A DNA stretch of 64,000 bases from Tubiluchus corallicola (GCA_030141605.1 JAQGDQ010000047.1:372001-436000), one strand, 5' to 3'. Shown: positions 29,001 to 40,558, counted from the stretch's first letter. The notes: generated by a model from the sequence alone, not told the origin. Made by a program: numbers and translations.

Positions 29001-29097
29001 CCCCTGGTGCGTTTTGAGCCTGCAAAACATTAGCAAAGGACAACACAAACATAATCAAAAATTGCGGCAAAACAAAATAATTTGCAAGCGTGTCCAT
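26097..29097 (-). CDS. Secreted CULT-domain (cereblon-like) protein, last exon not found
   Basis: Exons on the minus strand are 29097-28986, 27677-27531, 27023-26888 and 26191-26097, phases consistent, giving at least 163 residues. Residues 1-27 are a signal peptide (hydrophobic core LPQFLIMFVLSFANVL), so the protein should enter the secretory pathway. The rest is a single CULT domain, the fold of the thalidomide-binding end of cereblon. Zinc-binding CxxC pairs are at 42/45 (CRQCGH) and 123/126 (CPRCGH). The three pocket tryptophans are conserved at 112, 118 and 132 (SWFPGYTW and GWTFE), with human-like spacing. The NPH loop is at 84-86. The Lon-like N-terminal domain of true cereblon is absent, as known for secreted CULT proteins of animals, whose ligand and role are unknown. 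The frame leaves 26097 in phase 1 through a GTAAGT donor, so a short C-terminal exon remains to be found. Convergent with syndecan. Confidence 0.88.
26333..26410. mobile_element. Fragment of a dispersed GC-rich repeat, hAT-like end
   Basis: The stretch starts CAGTTGCGGATTTAGGGGG and runs into GGCCTGGGCTCCCC. It is much more GC-rich than its surroundings and resembles CAGTGGCGGATCCAGG-type ends of hAT-derived repeats common in marine invertebrate genomes. The opposite end was not found. It lies in intron 3 of the CULT gene. Confidence 0.4.
28325..28440 (+). mobile_element. LINE ORF2 extreme C-terminal fragment
   Basis: The + strand reads FYMLSRRIVNPWNSL before a frameshift or stop. This matches the characteristic WN-SLP C-terminal end of CR1/L2/Jockey-type LINE proteins, and the following remnant reads SVNNSFG. 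It lies in intron 1 of the CULT gene, antisense to it. Confidence 0.55.
28443..28860 (+). mobile_element. LINE ORF2 C-terminal fragment, frameshifted
   Basis: The first frame (28443-28682) has RLAINLDPTLISTLKQRCET and VDIMNCFKGISGN, matching the post-RT region where LINE proteins read L..RR...D....FKI..G. After a stop the next frame gives RSHLFRHHILQPWNHL and SVDSFKRHLRE, the usual closing WN.L...SFK motif. This is a decayed 3' end of a CR1/L2-like LINE, and a different copy from the one just upstream. Confidence 0.6.
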
Positions 29098-30490
29098 TAT
29101 TCAAGTAGTATAATCAATAGAAAAACTTCGCAATACTAAAATACACATGACAATAATTATAATTCAACTGATCAGTGGACCAGTAGCAACAGCATACTAA
29201 GAAATTGCCAACAAACAGTCAAACAATCAAAAAACATGAAAGAGAAGAAACCTTTTCGCTTTTCTCATGAAAAATTCAATACAGTGTTTTTTCATTTGTT
29301 GTTATCCATATTTTCGGCCAACTGTGAAGGAAAAAACCACAGAAGCACAAAGCTGTGATAAATTGTTTACTTTTGATAACAATCATTAACTGTGTTTATG
29401 TTTAACAGACAGCAAATAGCCAAACTGATGCAATAACTAAAAACTAAAAAGTTATTTCCAACAAAACAGATAAGACGATTAAGAAGTGACACGCAGATGC
29501 AAATAACAATAATAATAGTCAGAAGCGTATAAATAAAATTTTATGATATTAAATATTGTACACTCAAAGTACTGTGCATAGAAAGTATATGCATTATAAT
29601 GGTATATTATGTACAGGTATTAAAAAGCCTTTGCTAGTGAAGTAATAGTACAAAACAATTTATTACATCAAAGAAATGCTGAAACAATAGAGAATCTATA
29701 ATGTACCAACTAAGTACGAGCGTGTGGCCTTGACTGTGTGTCGCACACCACCTGCAATCTTCAGGGGTATGATTTGAAACTAGAAGAGATGAACTCTGTA
29801 GATCCTCTGAATTTGAATGTAAATACTGCAGAATACTGCACCATTCTTTTAAAGAAATGCAGCATGTGGGGCAACAATACACCATCTCAATTTATATGAT
29901 TTGACACCAGGTCAAACTCTTGTATTGAATGGTGCTCCAGGCTTCACTGTATGTCTTTGGTGGCATTGCAGAACAAGTGAATTTTCAGCCATTAAAGTAC
30001 AGAACCAAACAGCTGGGTTTACACTGATACATACCAGCCTGTGATTACCACTAATATATTCTCACCAAACTTAGTGCCCATTTTCCAAAATGAAATATAA
30101 AGTGTTAAAAAAAACAAAATAATAATTATGCAGCACTTATTGTACATTCAGTTTAAGTTATTTGCCAACATTGTTCTCCGTTCATTAGTGTAGCGTGCCT
30201 TGGTCTAGGAGCTGACACGCTGTCGTCAGAGAAAATCCATCTGTCTCCCAAGAATTAGTGTTTTGTGTTCATTTACGTGTAGGCAACACAGTAAGATAGA
30301 GACAATCAATATCAACATATAAAGCATATCCATCATACAATCTTTATACATCATCCTAAAATCAAGCTCTATCTTACAATAATTACTGCTGAAAGTAAAA
30401 GCATACTCATTCTCCTGGATCACTCATTTCTTGATTCTTTTTCAGAGCTTCTCACTTCTGAGCTAGCAACAAGCAATAACTACTATTGCT
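29098..30490. other. Intergenic stretch upstream of the CULT gene
   Basis: No recognised gene. A GTGTATTTTAG acceptor-like sequence on the minus strand ends about 44 bp upstream of the CULT ATG. A minus-strand open frame at 29634-29885 has many Cys and His residues (CCPTCC, EDCRWCATHSQGH) but matches no family I know. Confidence 0.4.
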
Positions 30491-30493
30491 CTG

Positions 30494-30870
30494 ATGCACT
30501 GGTATATTTATACCTTCCCAGTCATAGCTTTCCATCTCCGAGAAGTTCCGAAAAAGAATCGTGCTTTTCTTCAACACAAGAATGTATTAGCTAGCAAGAA
30601 ATTAAGTCTTAACATAAGACTCCGTTTATTTAATGCTTACGTTGCCAGTACCAGTATATTTATGTACAACAGTAAAACAAGGGGATTAATTATCACTCAA
30701 GGAAAGCAGACTGACATGTGCACATTTTACACAAGTCTTCTAAGGAAAGTTTTAAAGAAAAGATGGCCATACATAATCAAAAATGAAGATTTATACACTA
30801 AAACAAAAGAAATTCTGTGACGGGAACACGAAAGAATTTCCTTCATAGCATATGGTGTTCTCAGAAATCT
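30494..30870 (+). mobile_element. LINE reverse-transcriptase C-terminal fragment
   Basis: The translated frame has ASKKLSLNIRLRLFNAYVAS, then YNSKTRGL and LLRKVLKKRWPYIIKNEDLY, which is the thumb/post-RT stretch of Jockey/CR1/RTE-like LINE proteins (usual wording: L..K.RLF.A.V...LYNSE.W.L and LLR..L.IRWP..I.NEDLY). It runs on as ERISF after a stop. Truncated at both ends and inactive. Confidence 0.7.
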
Positions 30871-30959
30871 TTAATTCTGTATATATAAAAAAAATGAAAA
30901 TAATATATTTGAACTGCTTTCACTGCTTACAAATGTATCATGATCTAATTATTATAATT

Positions 30960-31222
30960 TGAGACAATAAATATTACTCACATCGTGCGGCTATAACATC
31001 TTAATACATCCTTGGAATGTCATACTGGTTTACAGCAAATCAGGTAGAAACACTACAAATAATTACTTGAACATTTATCTAGACATTATTTAACGTTTGC
31101 TGAGGTTTCTGTAGGCGTGTTTAGTGAGGCTCAGCCTAATTTACAACTTCACAGGTAAAATTACAGGTAAGTTCACATAGGTGCTGCCACCTACATGTTA
31201 AGGCCAGAAACTGACCTTAACA
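30960..31222 (-). mobile_element. Probable 3' LTR start of a BEL/Pao retrotransposon
   Basis: Directly after the pol remnant, the minus strand has a purine tract (AAAGGGGGTG, about 31231-31222). Next comes TGTTAAGG...CCTTAACA, a short inverted repeat beginning TG as LTRs do. An AATAAA lies on the minus-to-plus boundary near 30967. The distal end was not located and no matching 5' LTR is in the window. Confidence 0.45.
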
Positions 31223-31275
31223 CACCCCCTTTAAATGGGACTTGAGTGCCATTTTCTACTAAAAGAATAACAAAA

Positions 31276-32055
31276 TTAATATGTTTTTTCAATTAAACAT
31301 AATTTGTTTATCGGTTGGGTTAGAAACGTATTTTTGGTCTTTATGGTTGCAGAGCGGACGCATCCATCGTCACTTGTCTTGACATCTGTAATTCACCCAA
31401 GTATCCACTGGCTTCGTTGGACATTATCGCTTACCAAAACTGTGTCTCCAGCTTTGAGATTTTCTTTGTTGCGTAACCATTTTGTTTGCAGTTACAACTT
31501 TGGCAAGTATTCACAATACCATCTTGTCCAGAATAACTCTGCCATGTACTGGACTTGGCGCCACTTTTTTTTGTATTGGTCCTTTACTTCGAAGTTGCCA
31601 GGCAGCAGTGCAGGATTTGGTCGAAGCAGCAACAAATGGTTTGGTGTCAGTGCTTCTAAGTCATTTGGATCTTCTGAAACAATGGTAAGGGGCCGGCTAT
31701 TTAAAATAGCCTCTACTAGACAGAATAGTGTACTAAGTCTTTTGTCGTCTAGTGTTTGCTGTTCCAAGATACTGACTAAAACTTTCTTTACAATTCTAAT
31801 CATGCGCTCAAAGAAGCCAACAAAATGGCTAGCTGAAGCAGGGTTGAAGATCCATTCTATATTTTTCTGACATAGAGTGCTTTGAATTTGACTTTGGTTC
31901 CATTCAGTTATAGAATTCTGAAGCTCTTTTTGGGCACTAACAAAATTCGTACCCTGATCAGACCTGATTAGTCTTGCTGGACCTATTCGGCTTATGAAAT
32001 GTTGCAGTGCTTGAATGAAAAAGCTGGTTTCGAAGGTGTGTGTAGGTGTACATGG
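31276..32055 (-). pseudogene. BEL/Pao retrotransposon pol C-terminus (integrase core), decayed
   Basis: The minus strand reads VHLHTFETSFFIQALQHF, then LIRSDQGTNFVSAQKEL with a DDE-type aspartate. Next come WIFNPASASHFVGFFERM with the glutamate, then ILNSRPLT, DLEALTPNHLLL, YKKKWRQVQYMAELFW and WCEYLPKL, all hallmark BEL/Pao integrase blocks. The C-terminal WLRN, GDTVLVSDN and TQPINKLCLIE segment ends at a TAA at 31276-31278. At least two in-frame stops interrupt it: after EYLPKL near 31490, and in the ILG-ITD block near 31420, where a TGA could come from a CpG transition. The element is dead here; its 5' part is replaced by LINE sequence. Confidence 0.85.
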
Positions 32056-32520
32056 GATCTTCTGTTGGTATTGGATATAAGTTTAACGAATTTTTTTTTG
32101 ATTGATAATCAAGGGATACAAGGTGGATGTTGCAATGAAAGTTATGTGATTTCCATGAAAGTTTGGAATTTATTAACACACTTAAGTATTTAATTTGCTT
32201 GACAAGTTGCAATTTAGTTGATCTCATTGCTAAATTTAATGACATATTTTTATTTTTTGGGGTCTGCCAATTAGCATGTATTTGGAATAAGTTGGTAAGT
32301 TCATTATTGGAAAATTCTTCAGGAGAATTTATGTTAGTATCAGAAGTAAAAAGGTTAGTATCATCAGCAAAAAGCCTAGTACGTAACTGTGTACTTAAAG
32401 GGAAATTGTTGATATAAAGTAAGGAAAACAGAGGACCAATAGTTGATCCTTGCGTGACCCCACACTGTACATCCAACAGATCAGAGCCTTTGTTAGAAAT
32501 ACATCTGTATAGAAGAAGTA
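32055..32520 (-). pseudogene. LINE reverse-transcriptase palm fragment fused to the BEL remnant
   Basis: The minus strand encodes DLLDVQCGVTQGSTIGPLFS, then LLYINNFP and RLFADDTNLF, i.e. the QG..GP and catalytic (F)ADD blocks. IKYLSVLINSKLSWKSH follows in the thumb. This is a CR1/Jockey-type LINE RT fragment missing both ends. Its frame stays open across the junction with the BEL integrase near 32055, giving a chimeric 264-codon frame (31958-32752) that is not a real gene. Confidence 0.8.
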
Positions 32521-33049
32521 ACAAAATTATTGTGAACTGTGTGCCAGTGTATGACCTTATTCTTATTGTTAGCATGAAATTCTTAGCAACAGAGTTGTGA
32601 ACGTGTGAGGAGTCACTATTTTGGTCGCAATTTAGTGGACTAACAAGTAAACAAGGCAAAGTAAAAGGAATTCGTGGAAACAGTGAAAAAAAGATATTGG
32701 CTATTGTAGGTAGTGTTTGGAAGTGAAAGCGAAATGAAAATTTGTTTTTCATTTTTCTTTATTCTGGATTTTTTATTAGTAGTGTGTTGAAGTAAATACT
32801 AACTAATTGTATTTTCTAACTATAGGATTTACAAGTTTTACCAACGTTTTGAAAAATATTTCTAATGTATTAATAGATGTAAGTTGCTTATAAATTTGCA
32901 AACAATAACTGCGACGTCCGCGTTTTCGCGACGTGATTCCGTATTTGTATTGCTTCGCCTTGTGCCGCTTTGCGGAGACGCAAAAAAGAGATGAAGACAT
33001 GACCGTTATGTAGTTTCTATCGTGAAGGATTGTTTACTTTGTTTTTATA

Positions 33050-33330
33050 GGAAACATTGCTGGTACTGGTAGTGATAGACCAAATGTACGAAAGTTTAGT
33101 ACTTGTATGTTTGGTGCAGGCAAGCTTGGTACAGGTAAAATTGGTACTAGGAAAGTCTGATACTGGCAAAATTTTGTGCTGGGAATTTTTGGTATGCGGT
33201 AATTATGGTACAGGTAAATTAGGTGCTATCACCTTTATTCACTAGGAGTAGGAAATTGTGGTACTAAGAGTAAGAAAATGTGGTACGGGGAATGTTTGGT
33301 ACAGGCAAATTTGGTACTAAACGAAAAAGA
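33050..33330. repeat. Degenerate TTTGGTACAGGCAAA minisatellite
   Basis: About fifteen loosely spaced variants of a 13-20 bp unit (TTTGGTACAGGCAAA, ATTGGTACTAGGAAA, TGTGGTACTAAGAGT and so on) fill ~280 bp. They are too diverged for a clean period. Confidence 0.7.
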
Positions 33331-33884
33331 GAGCATTTCTCTATCTCAGTACAAAATAATTGTTTCAACTGGAAAATAGGAAATTTGGAACTATGAAAGT
33401 TCATAAAAAATCATAATTAACAGTACACTTGCAAATCTTTCAGCAAAATCTGAAAGATCTTCAACTCATTTTGCAAATTTTCAAAAAGCTCGGGCAAATT
33501 TTTTTTGGAAACAATGATTGCTTTCTCCTTTCTTTCTTTTCTTTACAAAATGTATGAAACTGAGGTAAGAAGAGAGCAGTAATGGCCAATGATATCACTG
33601 GAAAAAATGTCCTGCATAAACGTAGTTTGGTTGCCCGTGAGGCCCACAGTAACGACTGAGAACCATCTTGATGCTTCTTCTACTGCTGCGGCTGGCAGTG
33701 GCGATGGCAATGTTGCAATGTTGTCATGATGTTGCTGTTTGACAGCAGTTTTAATGGCAGAAATGGTGTGTCATCGTCAATATCATAGCAAGTTCATTGA
33801 GATTGCCAATGTTTCTTGTTGTATAGTTGCTGGTGCATCTGATTTTGCTTTTACTGCTGTTAACATGGTGATAAAATAACAGAG

Positions 33885-34240
33885 ATGCACGATGGTGATA
33901 CTGACAATGATGATGGTGATGATGATGAGGGCGACAAAAGCAGCAAGCAAGAACTAACATACAACAAGAATAACAACATCAGCAAAAACATCAACATCAG
34001 AAACAACAGCAGCAGCAGCAACATCGACAATAACAACAACAACAATAACGACAGCAATAGTAACAAAACAAAAGCAACAATGATGACATGGTGACAGTAA
34101 TAATGATGATTATGATTTTGATGATGATGGTAATGATTATAACGATAATGATGATATTAATGATGATGATAGTGGTAGTAATTATAAGAAAAATGCAAGC
34201 AAGAAACAGAAAAACTACAACAACAATGACAAGTAACAAA
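33885..34240. repeat. Trinucleotide-rich tract (GAT, CAA, CAG families)
   Basis: Runs of (GAT)n, (CAA/CAG)n and (AAT/GAT)n lie back to back. Asn-, Asp- or Leu-rich frames on either strand are repeat translations. The surrounding 33.3-35.8 kb shows no gene; at 35040-35215 a short unit AACTGAA/AACCGAA recurs about ten times. Confidence 0.85.
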
Positions 34241-35801
34241 CTACAGACAAACTAACGGGCAAGCAAAACAAATATTGTAAATTTTGAAAAAATGTAAGTT
34301 TTGGCACAAAGTATGTGGAGAAACCACAGAAGAAAATGAGAAATTCAGAAAATAATATGGAAGGGTATGAATAGTTTTACAGATTGGAAAAACGGTACTA
34401 GGAGTATGAAACAAAAGAAAAACCTGCTATGAAGAAGGAAAAAATAAAGAGATGGAGAGAGAATCGCCACCTAATATTTTTTACAAAAAAAACTTGAATG
34501 ATTAAATAAAAGTTGTTATAGAGGCACTAGTCGGGTTTGAAGAATCGGGAAAAATACGTGTAAATATGTAAATAGATCCGATACATGCGATACTGTAAAT
34601 TTAGAAATGAGAAATAGTGGGAAGACAACTACTGATGAAAATCAGGTAATAAAAGTAAAACAGAGAAACTAAAAAGGAAAAACAAAAAACTTTACGTTGA
34701 TTTAGGGAAATTGCAGGGCATTAAAAAGAATATCCTGAGTATTACAAACAGTGTGCAAGAATTGATACAAGAAGTTTTCTGCTTAGTTGAAACATTTTTG
34801 AAGAAGTCTGGTGTGATAGAATTTGAAGGATACAGTTTTTTTAGAATGGAGAAAAAAGATAAAAAGGGGCCCGTATGATAATCATTGGAAAATCAGTACG
34901 ACACTGGTTGGTGGTAGAAGTTGATGGAACAGAAAAAAATTATAGTAGTTTGTGGTGGATAATAATGGGAGGATAAGAATGCGACTTGTATGTTGGCCTG
35001 AAGAAAGTAAAGCAAGGGTTCCAGTATGGGTGCACTGAAAGCACATTTTCATCAACCGAACTGAAACCGAATTTTTTATTCTTGGGTGCTACTGAACTGA
35101 AGCTTAACTGAAAGATCGGCTGTGCTGCTGAACCGAAATTCAAATGAAATGTCAAGTTGAACTGGAATACCAGAACGAATTTTTTACCGAAACTGAACCA
35201 GATTTGCTTGTTGTTCTGACTGAAAGAAATTATGGACTCTGTAATATTTTATCATTTTTAGTTAGTGGTAATTGGTGAGTTGTGTAAAATTGTTCTGATT
35301 ACTAAATCTGTGTTTATTTAATGTTGTGTAGTAAAGCATTAAGGGTTTAAAAGCAGCCCTACTTGTTTCAAATCTGTTCAAACTGTTTTGTATAATCAAT
35401 AAAAATAGTAGTTAAGCAAAACTGCAAATAGTATAATTGTTTACTTGCTAGAGTTCTCATTGATTTGTTTCGTTGTGTATAAGCCAATACATCCTGTTTA
35501 AATAATTACAGCACCGCCTTAACTTGTTAAACTTACAAAACTGACAGTTTCTGCCTAAGATTTCTTTATGCCCAATACGTGTCGCAGAAAATAAATTTTT
35601 TTGTACAGTTATGTACAAATTGGAATCAGTAAATTTAAATTTTACTGACATTTTTGCAATAGGAAAAAGTTTGTTAATGCATGGTGTTTGATTTTTGTTA
35701 TAGATTTGGCGGCAATTGTTGACATTGACAGTATGTTTTTGTAGAACCGTACTAGTGGGTTTAAAAAGCATGTGAAATAAAGTTTCATTTTTGTTTTTCA
35801 G

Positions 35802-38800
35802 AGTTTTGCATCAGAACCTGCTTTTGGTATGGGAAAAAATAACAAAGCTTTAGGAAAGCGAAAAGATAAAAGTATTTTTAAAGTTGCTGGTAAAAATATC
35901 ATCAAGTCGAATACAAAAGCAAAAAGTGTGTCCACTAATTTGAAAAAAGTTAGTAGTTTTTACATTTCGTCCTGTAAATGATAATTGCATCATTTTTCTC
36001 TAGCGTATTGAGCTAAGTGCAGTACTAAAATGTTTGGCTTCACCTGTTTTACAGGTAACATTAGCATTGTGTACTGTTTATTGCTTAAAATTTTATAAGT
36101 AGTTAAAGTAATGTGGCTTATTGTATAGCACAATAGTCAATAACGTAAATATTTTTATACATGCAGCATTGCCCCCTAGGTATGCTCCTGTCTTTAATTT
36201 TCTCGAGAATAATTAGCCCAATCAATTGCAGATCAGCATTCGGTGTAGTACAAAGCAATTGTTACTACACCATCACATTGTCACCAACAATATCTGATAT
36301 TAGTACCTGCCATTGATATTATAGGCTTATTGTCAAAGAGTTCAAAAGTGGGATTTTATTCAGAATTCAACAAGACTTCTTCATTTTAAAAAATAAGAAC
36401 TTCATATAAATAGTCTAATATTTCAACTGTCACTGCAACCATCCTTAGTAAAAAACAAGTGGTTTTTATTCAAAAGTACTTAGTTCACTGATGATGACTC
36501 TAACGACAGTTAAAATAATGCCATTGCGGGCTGCAATTTCAGTCAGCATAATGATCAGATTCATTGCTGTTGATTGTTGTACTACATAAAGCTTGGGTAA
36601 AACTGCTAATGTGTAGTTCCTATTGCAGTATCTCATTTAATGCCAAACAGTATGATTTTGAGTGTTGGCATTTATTGTATTTCAAGTGGCAAAAGAATAT
36701 TCAATGGACATGTTTTTTTTCAGATTAATATAGTAACAAGAGATAAAGTAGAAGAGTTGAACAAACAATTCGTAGCTCCCCAAGATGTTAAAATAAAAAC
36801 ACCACTATCTGAACCAGAAAACAAGGTAATGTTTGCTTTGAATACAATAAATCTTTCAGGTTTTTTTATCATTTGACCCTCGGTACAGTGTTACTGCATG
36901 CCTGCTGCAGCTACAGAATTTGGGACCTCTTTAATAGTAGAACTAATCCAGCCTTATTATTTTATATATATATATGTATATGTAATTGTATGATATATAT
37001 ACGTAAATTAGAACAGTTTTTGAATCAGTATTGGTCTCACTCTCTCAAAGATTATAGTGTTTTTAAAGATCTCGGTCTCAGTAGTGAGTCTCGCCGAGAG
37101 CCAAGACAAATGTGGTTCTGATAACACTGAAAATCAGTTTTAACATAGTATGTTTTCAACAACAAGTGTAGGATATAAAAAGTAATTTTAAGTAGTTTTA
37201 AACCTGATAATGTTAGACACAGGTGGCTAGTGAGCTTCTGTGGATCAATAGTCTTGCATTTGGTGCTGCTGGCTACCCAGCAGAACGATTATGTATATAT
37301 GCAGACTGCAAAGTCACGTACGGAGTAAATGCTAGGAATGTTAATGATCGCACCAATAATTATTGATTATCAAACTGATACGAAAAATTTGTTTTTATTG
37401 TTATTGTATCGACAGTAATGTCGTTATCGTGTTAAATTTGATGTTTGTGTGTTGACACAATGGAACACAATGTCGTCACACTGTGATGGAACACGTTCCT
37501 GAATGCGCAACACCAGACCAGTACTGTACTGTCCAAAAACTGAAAATCACTGAATGTACTACAGCATAGCACATTCAGACAATCTCATTCCCATCCCAGA
37601 AATCATAGTCAGCCCAGTCAGCTAATGGGTCATCACATAACTACGTGTACTGAGTGTGAATGTCGCTATGTAGCCTATACTGAGCTGTACTGTTCCGTAT
37701 AACCATTCATGATTCGCACATGTTCATCACACCAGACGTTAGATGAGCAACCACTAGGAATCTATTATAGTTCTTCAAAACTGGAACAAACATAAACTAA
37801 TTGCGTTTCCTACAGGGCCAGGATCACTAGTTGTACATACTAATGAAGGGGCAAAATTTATTTTTCATTGAAACAATATATCTCGGTACCCAGTGGTCAG
37901 ATTTAGGCATCACTGGGTACCAAAATTTCTTCACTGTGTACCAAACTTGGAACCAGCCAACATGTTAAAAGAGGCTGTATCACTGCATATCAGTCACCTT
38001 TGCACCTATTAATATTGTTTTATGATTAAGCAAGGAAGAGACTCATAGATTATGTCTATACATTAATCGGGAAACAACCTACAAAAATATGGTGTTGCAG
38101 TACACTGAGACGCCTTAAACAAACGCATGTTTAGTATTGTTTGTATTACTCGAAATAATTTATCGTATTATATCGTGTCGTCTAAAAACCAGATTATAAA
38201 TATCGTATCGCATTGTTATCTTATTGCCAAATTTATATTGTTTAACATCCCTAATGGATGCTGATGTAATTTTGTAAAAACTAAAGCACTAGGTGAATTT
38301 TTGCATGCTGTACATTATAGAACTGTCTAGACGGTAATATTGTTGTCCAGGGTCTGGTCAACAGGTATGTGACTTGTAGTATATTCCGAATGTTGCTTTG
38401 TATATCATTGCATAGTGTCCCAATTTTCAAGCTTTTCTACTCTCTTACATTTAATTAATATAATGGAGAAAAACTGACAAAGTGGTTTTGGGACAATTGC
38501 ATTACATAACATTACATTAAGATACCTAATCCAAAAATCTGAAGTCTGGAACAGCTATATAAGATCTGTAAACAATTGCACAAACCACCAGTGAACTTGA
38601 AGCCTGAATGAGCATTTAGTTCAAGCGCTTAGTTCGCAATAAAATTTCGCACTAAAATGTCAGATGAGCTTCTCGGTGTTTGTGTTTTTTACGATGATAC
38701 ATTATGCCTTCTAAGAAATCTTAAAATTAATAATTTTAATTGTCACGTCTTTGTACGTATTTGTACCAGTGACTAGTGTCTAGTGCATAATCTACAAATA

Positions 38801-40452
38801 AAACTGATGAACTAAGTGATTAGTTTAATCTAAATATTATAGGATTTATACTTATAAAAAGTTTTCTATTAAACCTCTCACTGCCCGTTGTAATACTGTA
38901 ATAATATATGCAAGACTTCTGTATATCAGTCTGGGTGTTTACCAGCTGCTTATTAGTCTCGATCTCAGCGGCGACTCAATCGCTTAGTATCAGTCTCGAT
39001 CATGTAATTTGATGGGCCAGGAAATTGCCAACTTTAGCTGAGTTAGTCATTCTGTAAGGCTAACTCTCTGCTAGCAAAAGTATCAAAATGCAATAGCTAT
39101 CTGAAAATTCAAAAGTTAGATTAGAACACTCGATTCGAATTGACATTAAACATGTTCGACTTTGTTTGAGTGTCTCAAAAAAAATTTTACATTCATGCCG
39201 TTGCTGCTGTGAAATAGTCGTAAAGAAATCACCTCATTACTACACAAGCATATGTCGCTTCATGTAAGGAGTTTGTATAGAATGAACTAAAAATTCCTAG
39301 CTGCTAGTCGTGTTAAGTCACGCAGTATTAAGTTCTCACAGTATTTTGCATTTAATGATACTAATGGCAGAGCAAGCTGTAAAAATTAAATCATGCAGAA
39401 AACCTTACAAAAGTCTTAAACTCTAAAAATTGTGTTAGAACTGTTGGACAATGTTTAACGTGTACTTTTACTACTTTATATGATAATTTGAGCCAGTTAG
39501 TATAATACAGTAATACTCACACACCCAATTCACAAATTTTAAGTGAGTGGGTAGCAGGTATAGCTGTAACAATAACAGTGGTGGCTCGTAAGTTAAAATT
39601 AGTCGGGGTGCTGCAAAATTAAACATTTTTTAGCCATTGTTTTAATACTGTGTAAAACGAAACAAACGTATGTAATTATAATGTTGTAATTGTAATTTAT
39701 AACAAACAAACTAATCTAAACATAACCTTGATAAACTCCTAAACAAAAAATATTGTTTTCGTACAAATAGCGTAAATTGTCTCAGTTTAAGAATATGCCG
39801 ATACACGGCTTATATGTCACTGATACATGTGACGACTGACAACAGGTACTGCAGTGAGCGACAGTACTCTTTCTCCCTAAAGTACAGCGTCTTATCTCAG
39901 ACACGTGCACATGGCTGCATGCACACAGCAGCCAAACACCACATTGCTTGGGCTTTGAAGCAAATTGTACTTCCCTCACGTGCTCCGTACAAGTATAAAG
40001 ATAGAACTCAAGAAAAAAGATTATTATATTGAACATTATCGACACTAATGAGTGAAAATAGGGTTGCTGCAGTACCACAGTACCTATACACGAGCCACTA
40101 CTGAACAATAATGATGCCCAGTTTAGAATATGACTAAAACTAGTGATATATTAGCATTATTAAATTTAATTAGAACAACAGTTGAATGTTTTAACATATC
40201 TATTATATTTTGTTCAGTATACAACTCTGCAATTGTCACCAAAACATATGATAAATGAATTATTTGGCTCCTGAAATTTCCAAGAGTTGTACATAAATTC
40301 GACAGTGCATAATTTGTAACAAAGTTTGCACAAAGTGTGCTTTGTCTTTTCAGGATAAATTGATGGACATAGATGAGGAATCTAACAAAAAATATGAAGC
40401 ATGTAAACCACTTGATGTAGATGGAGCAGTTGATGCATTTGCACAGTTATAG
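35802..40452 (+). CDS. RBIS: Ribosomal biogenesis factor RBIS (C8orf59 family), three exons
   Basis: Coding exons are 35829-35948, 36724-36825 and 40354-40452, all phase 0, giving 106 residues (human RBIS is about 100). The N-terminal half is strongly basic and contains the family signature KSIFKVAGKNIIKSNTKAK followed by STNLKK. Exon 2 continues INIVTRDKVEELNKQF, and the acidic end is DVDGAVDAFAQL. RBIS is a small nucleolar protein needed for efficient pre-60S ribosome maturation. The exon containing the ATG is preceded by a strong TTGTTTTTCAG, so 27 nt of 5' UTR lie between acceptor and start. Either an upstream non-coding exon or a trans-spliced leader must precede it. The stop lies only 106 bp before METTL23. 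Intron 2 (3.5 kb) hosts a hAT-type MITE. Confidence 0.9.
37333..38253. mobile_element. Possible non-autonomous hAT element in RBIS intron 2
   Basis: The left end TAGGAATGTTAA and the right end, whose complement is TAGGGATGTTAA, form 12-bp inverted termini of the kind seen in hAT elements. The subterminal parts are rich in ATCG/TATCG words. Flanking sequence shows no clean 8-bp duplication, so the limits are provisional. Inside, at 37885-37921, is a perfect 11-bp inverted repeat GGTACCCAGTG/CACTGGGTACC with a 15-bp loop. Confidence 0.35.
39576..40103. mobile_element. hAT-type MITE with intact 8-bp target duplication
   Basis: The 528-bp element has terminal inverted repeats CAGTGGTGGCTCGT and CAGTAGTGGCTCGT (one mismatch). 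It is flanked on both sides by the identical octamer AACAATAA (39568-39575 and 40104-40111). The CAG...CTG ends and 8-bp duplication are diagnostic of hAT transposition. No transposase is encoded; the open frames inside are incidental. It sits in RBIS intron 2, about 250 bp upstream of exon 3. Confidence 0.9.
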
Positions 40453-40510
40453 AAATTGAAAGTAAATGAACAGCACTAAGCTGATTTTTATGAGGTACCA
40501 AGAACAACTG

Positions 40511-40522
40511 CTTTTTATTTAG
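40511..40522 (+). promoter_or_regulatory. 3' splice-site-like sequence upstream of METTL23
   Basis: CTTTTTATTTAG lies between the RBIS stop and the METTL23 ATG, 36 nt before that ATG. It could accept a spliced leader or an upstream cis exon. No AATAAA occurs in the 106-bp gap. Confidence 0.4.
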
Positions 40523-40558
40523 TATATAATTTCGTGTTATTGGATGTAAATATTGAAA

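Noticed and set aside
29634-29885. Cys/His-containing minus-strand frame as a zinc-finger exon
   Set aside because: Cysteine spacing fits no finger class I know, and no splice-supported neighbours were seen.
31304-31870. 188-codon + strand open frame
   Set aside because: Antisense shadow of the BEL/Pao integrase remnant; no domain of its own.
31958-32752. 264-codon minus-strand frame as a host gene
   Set aside because: It is a LINE RT fragment plus out-of-frame BEL sequence.
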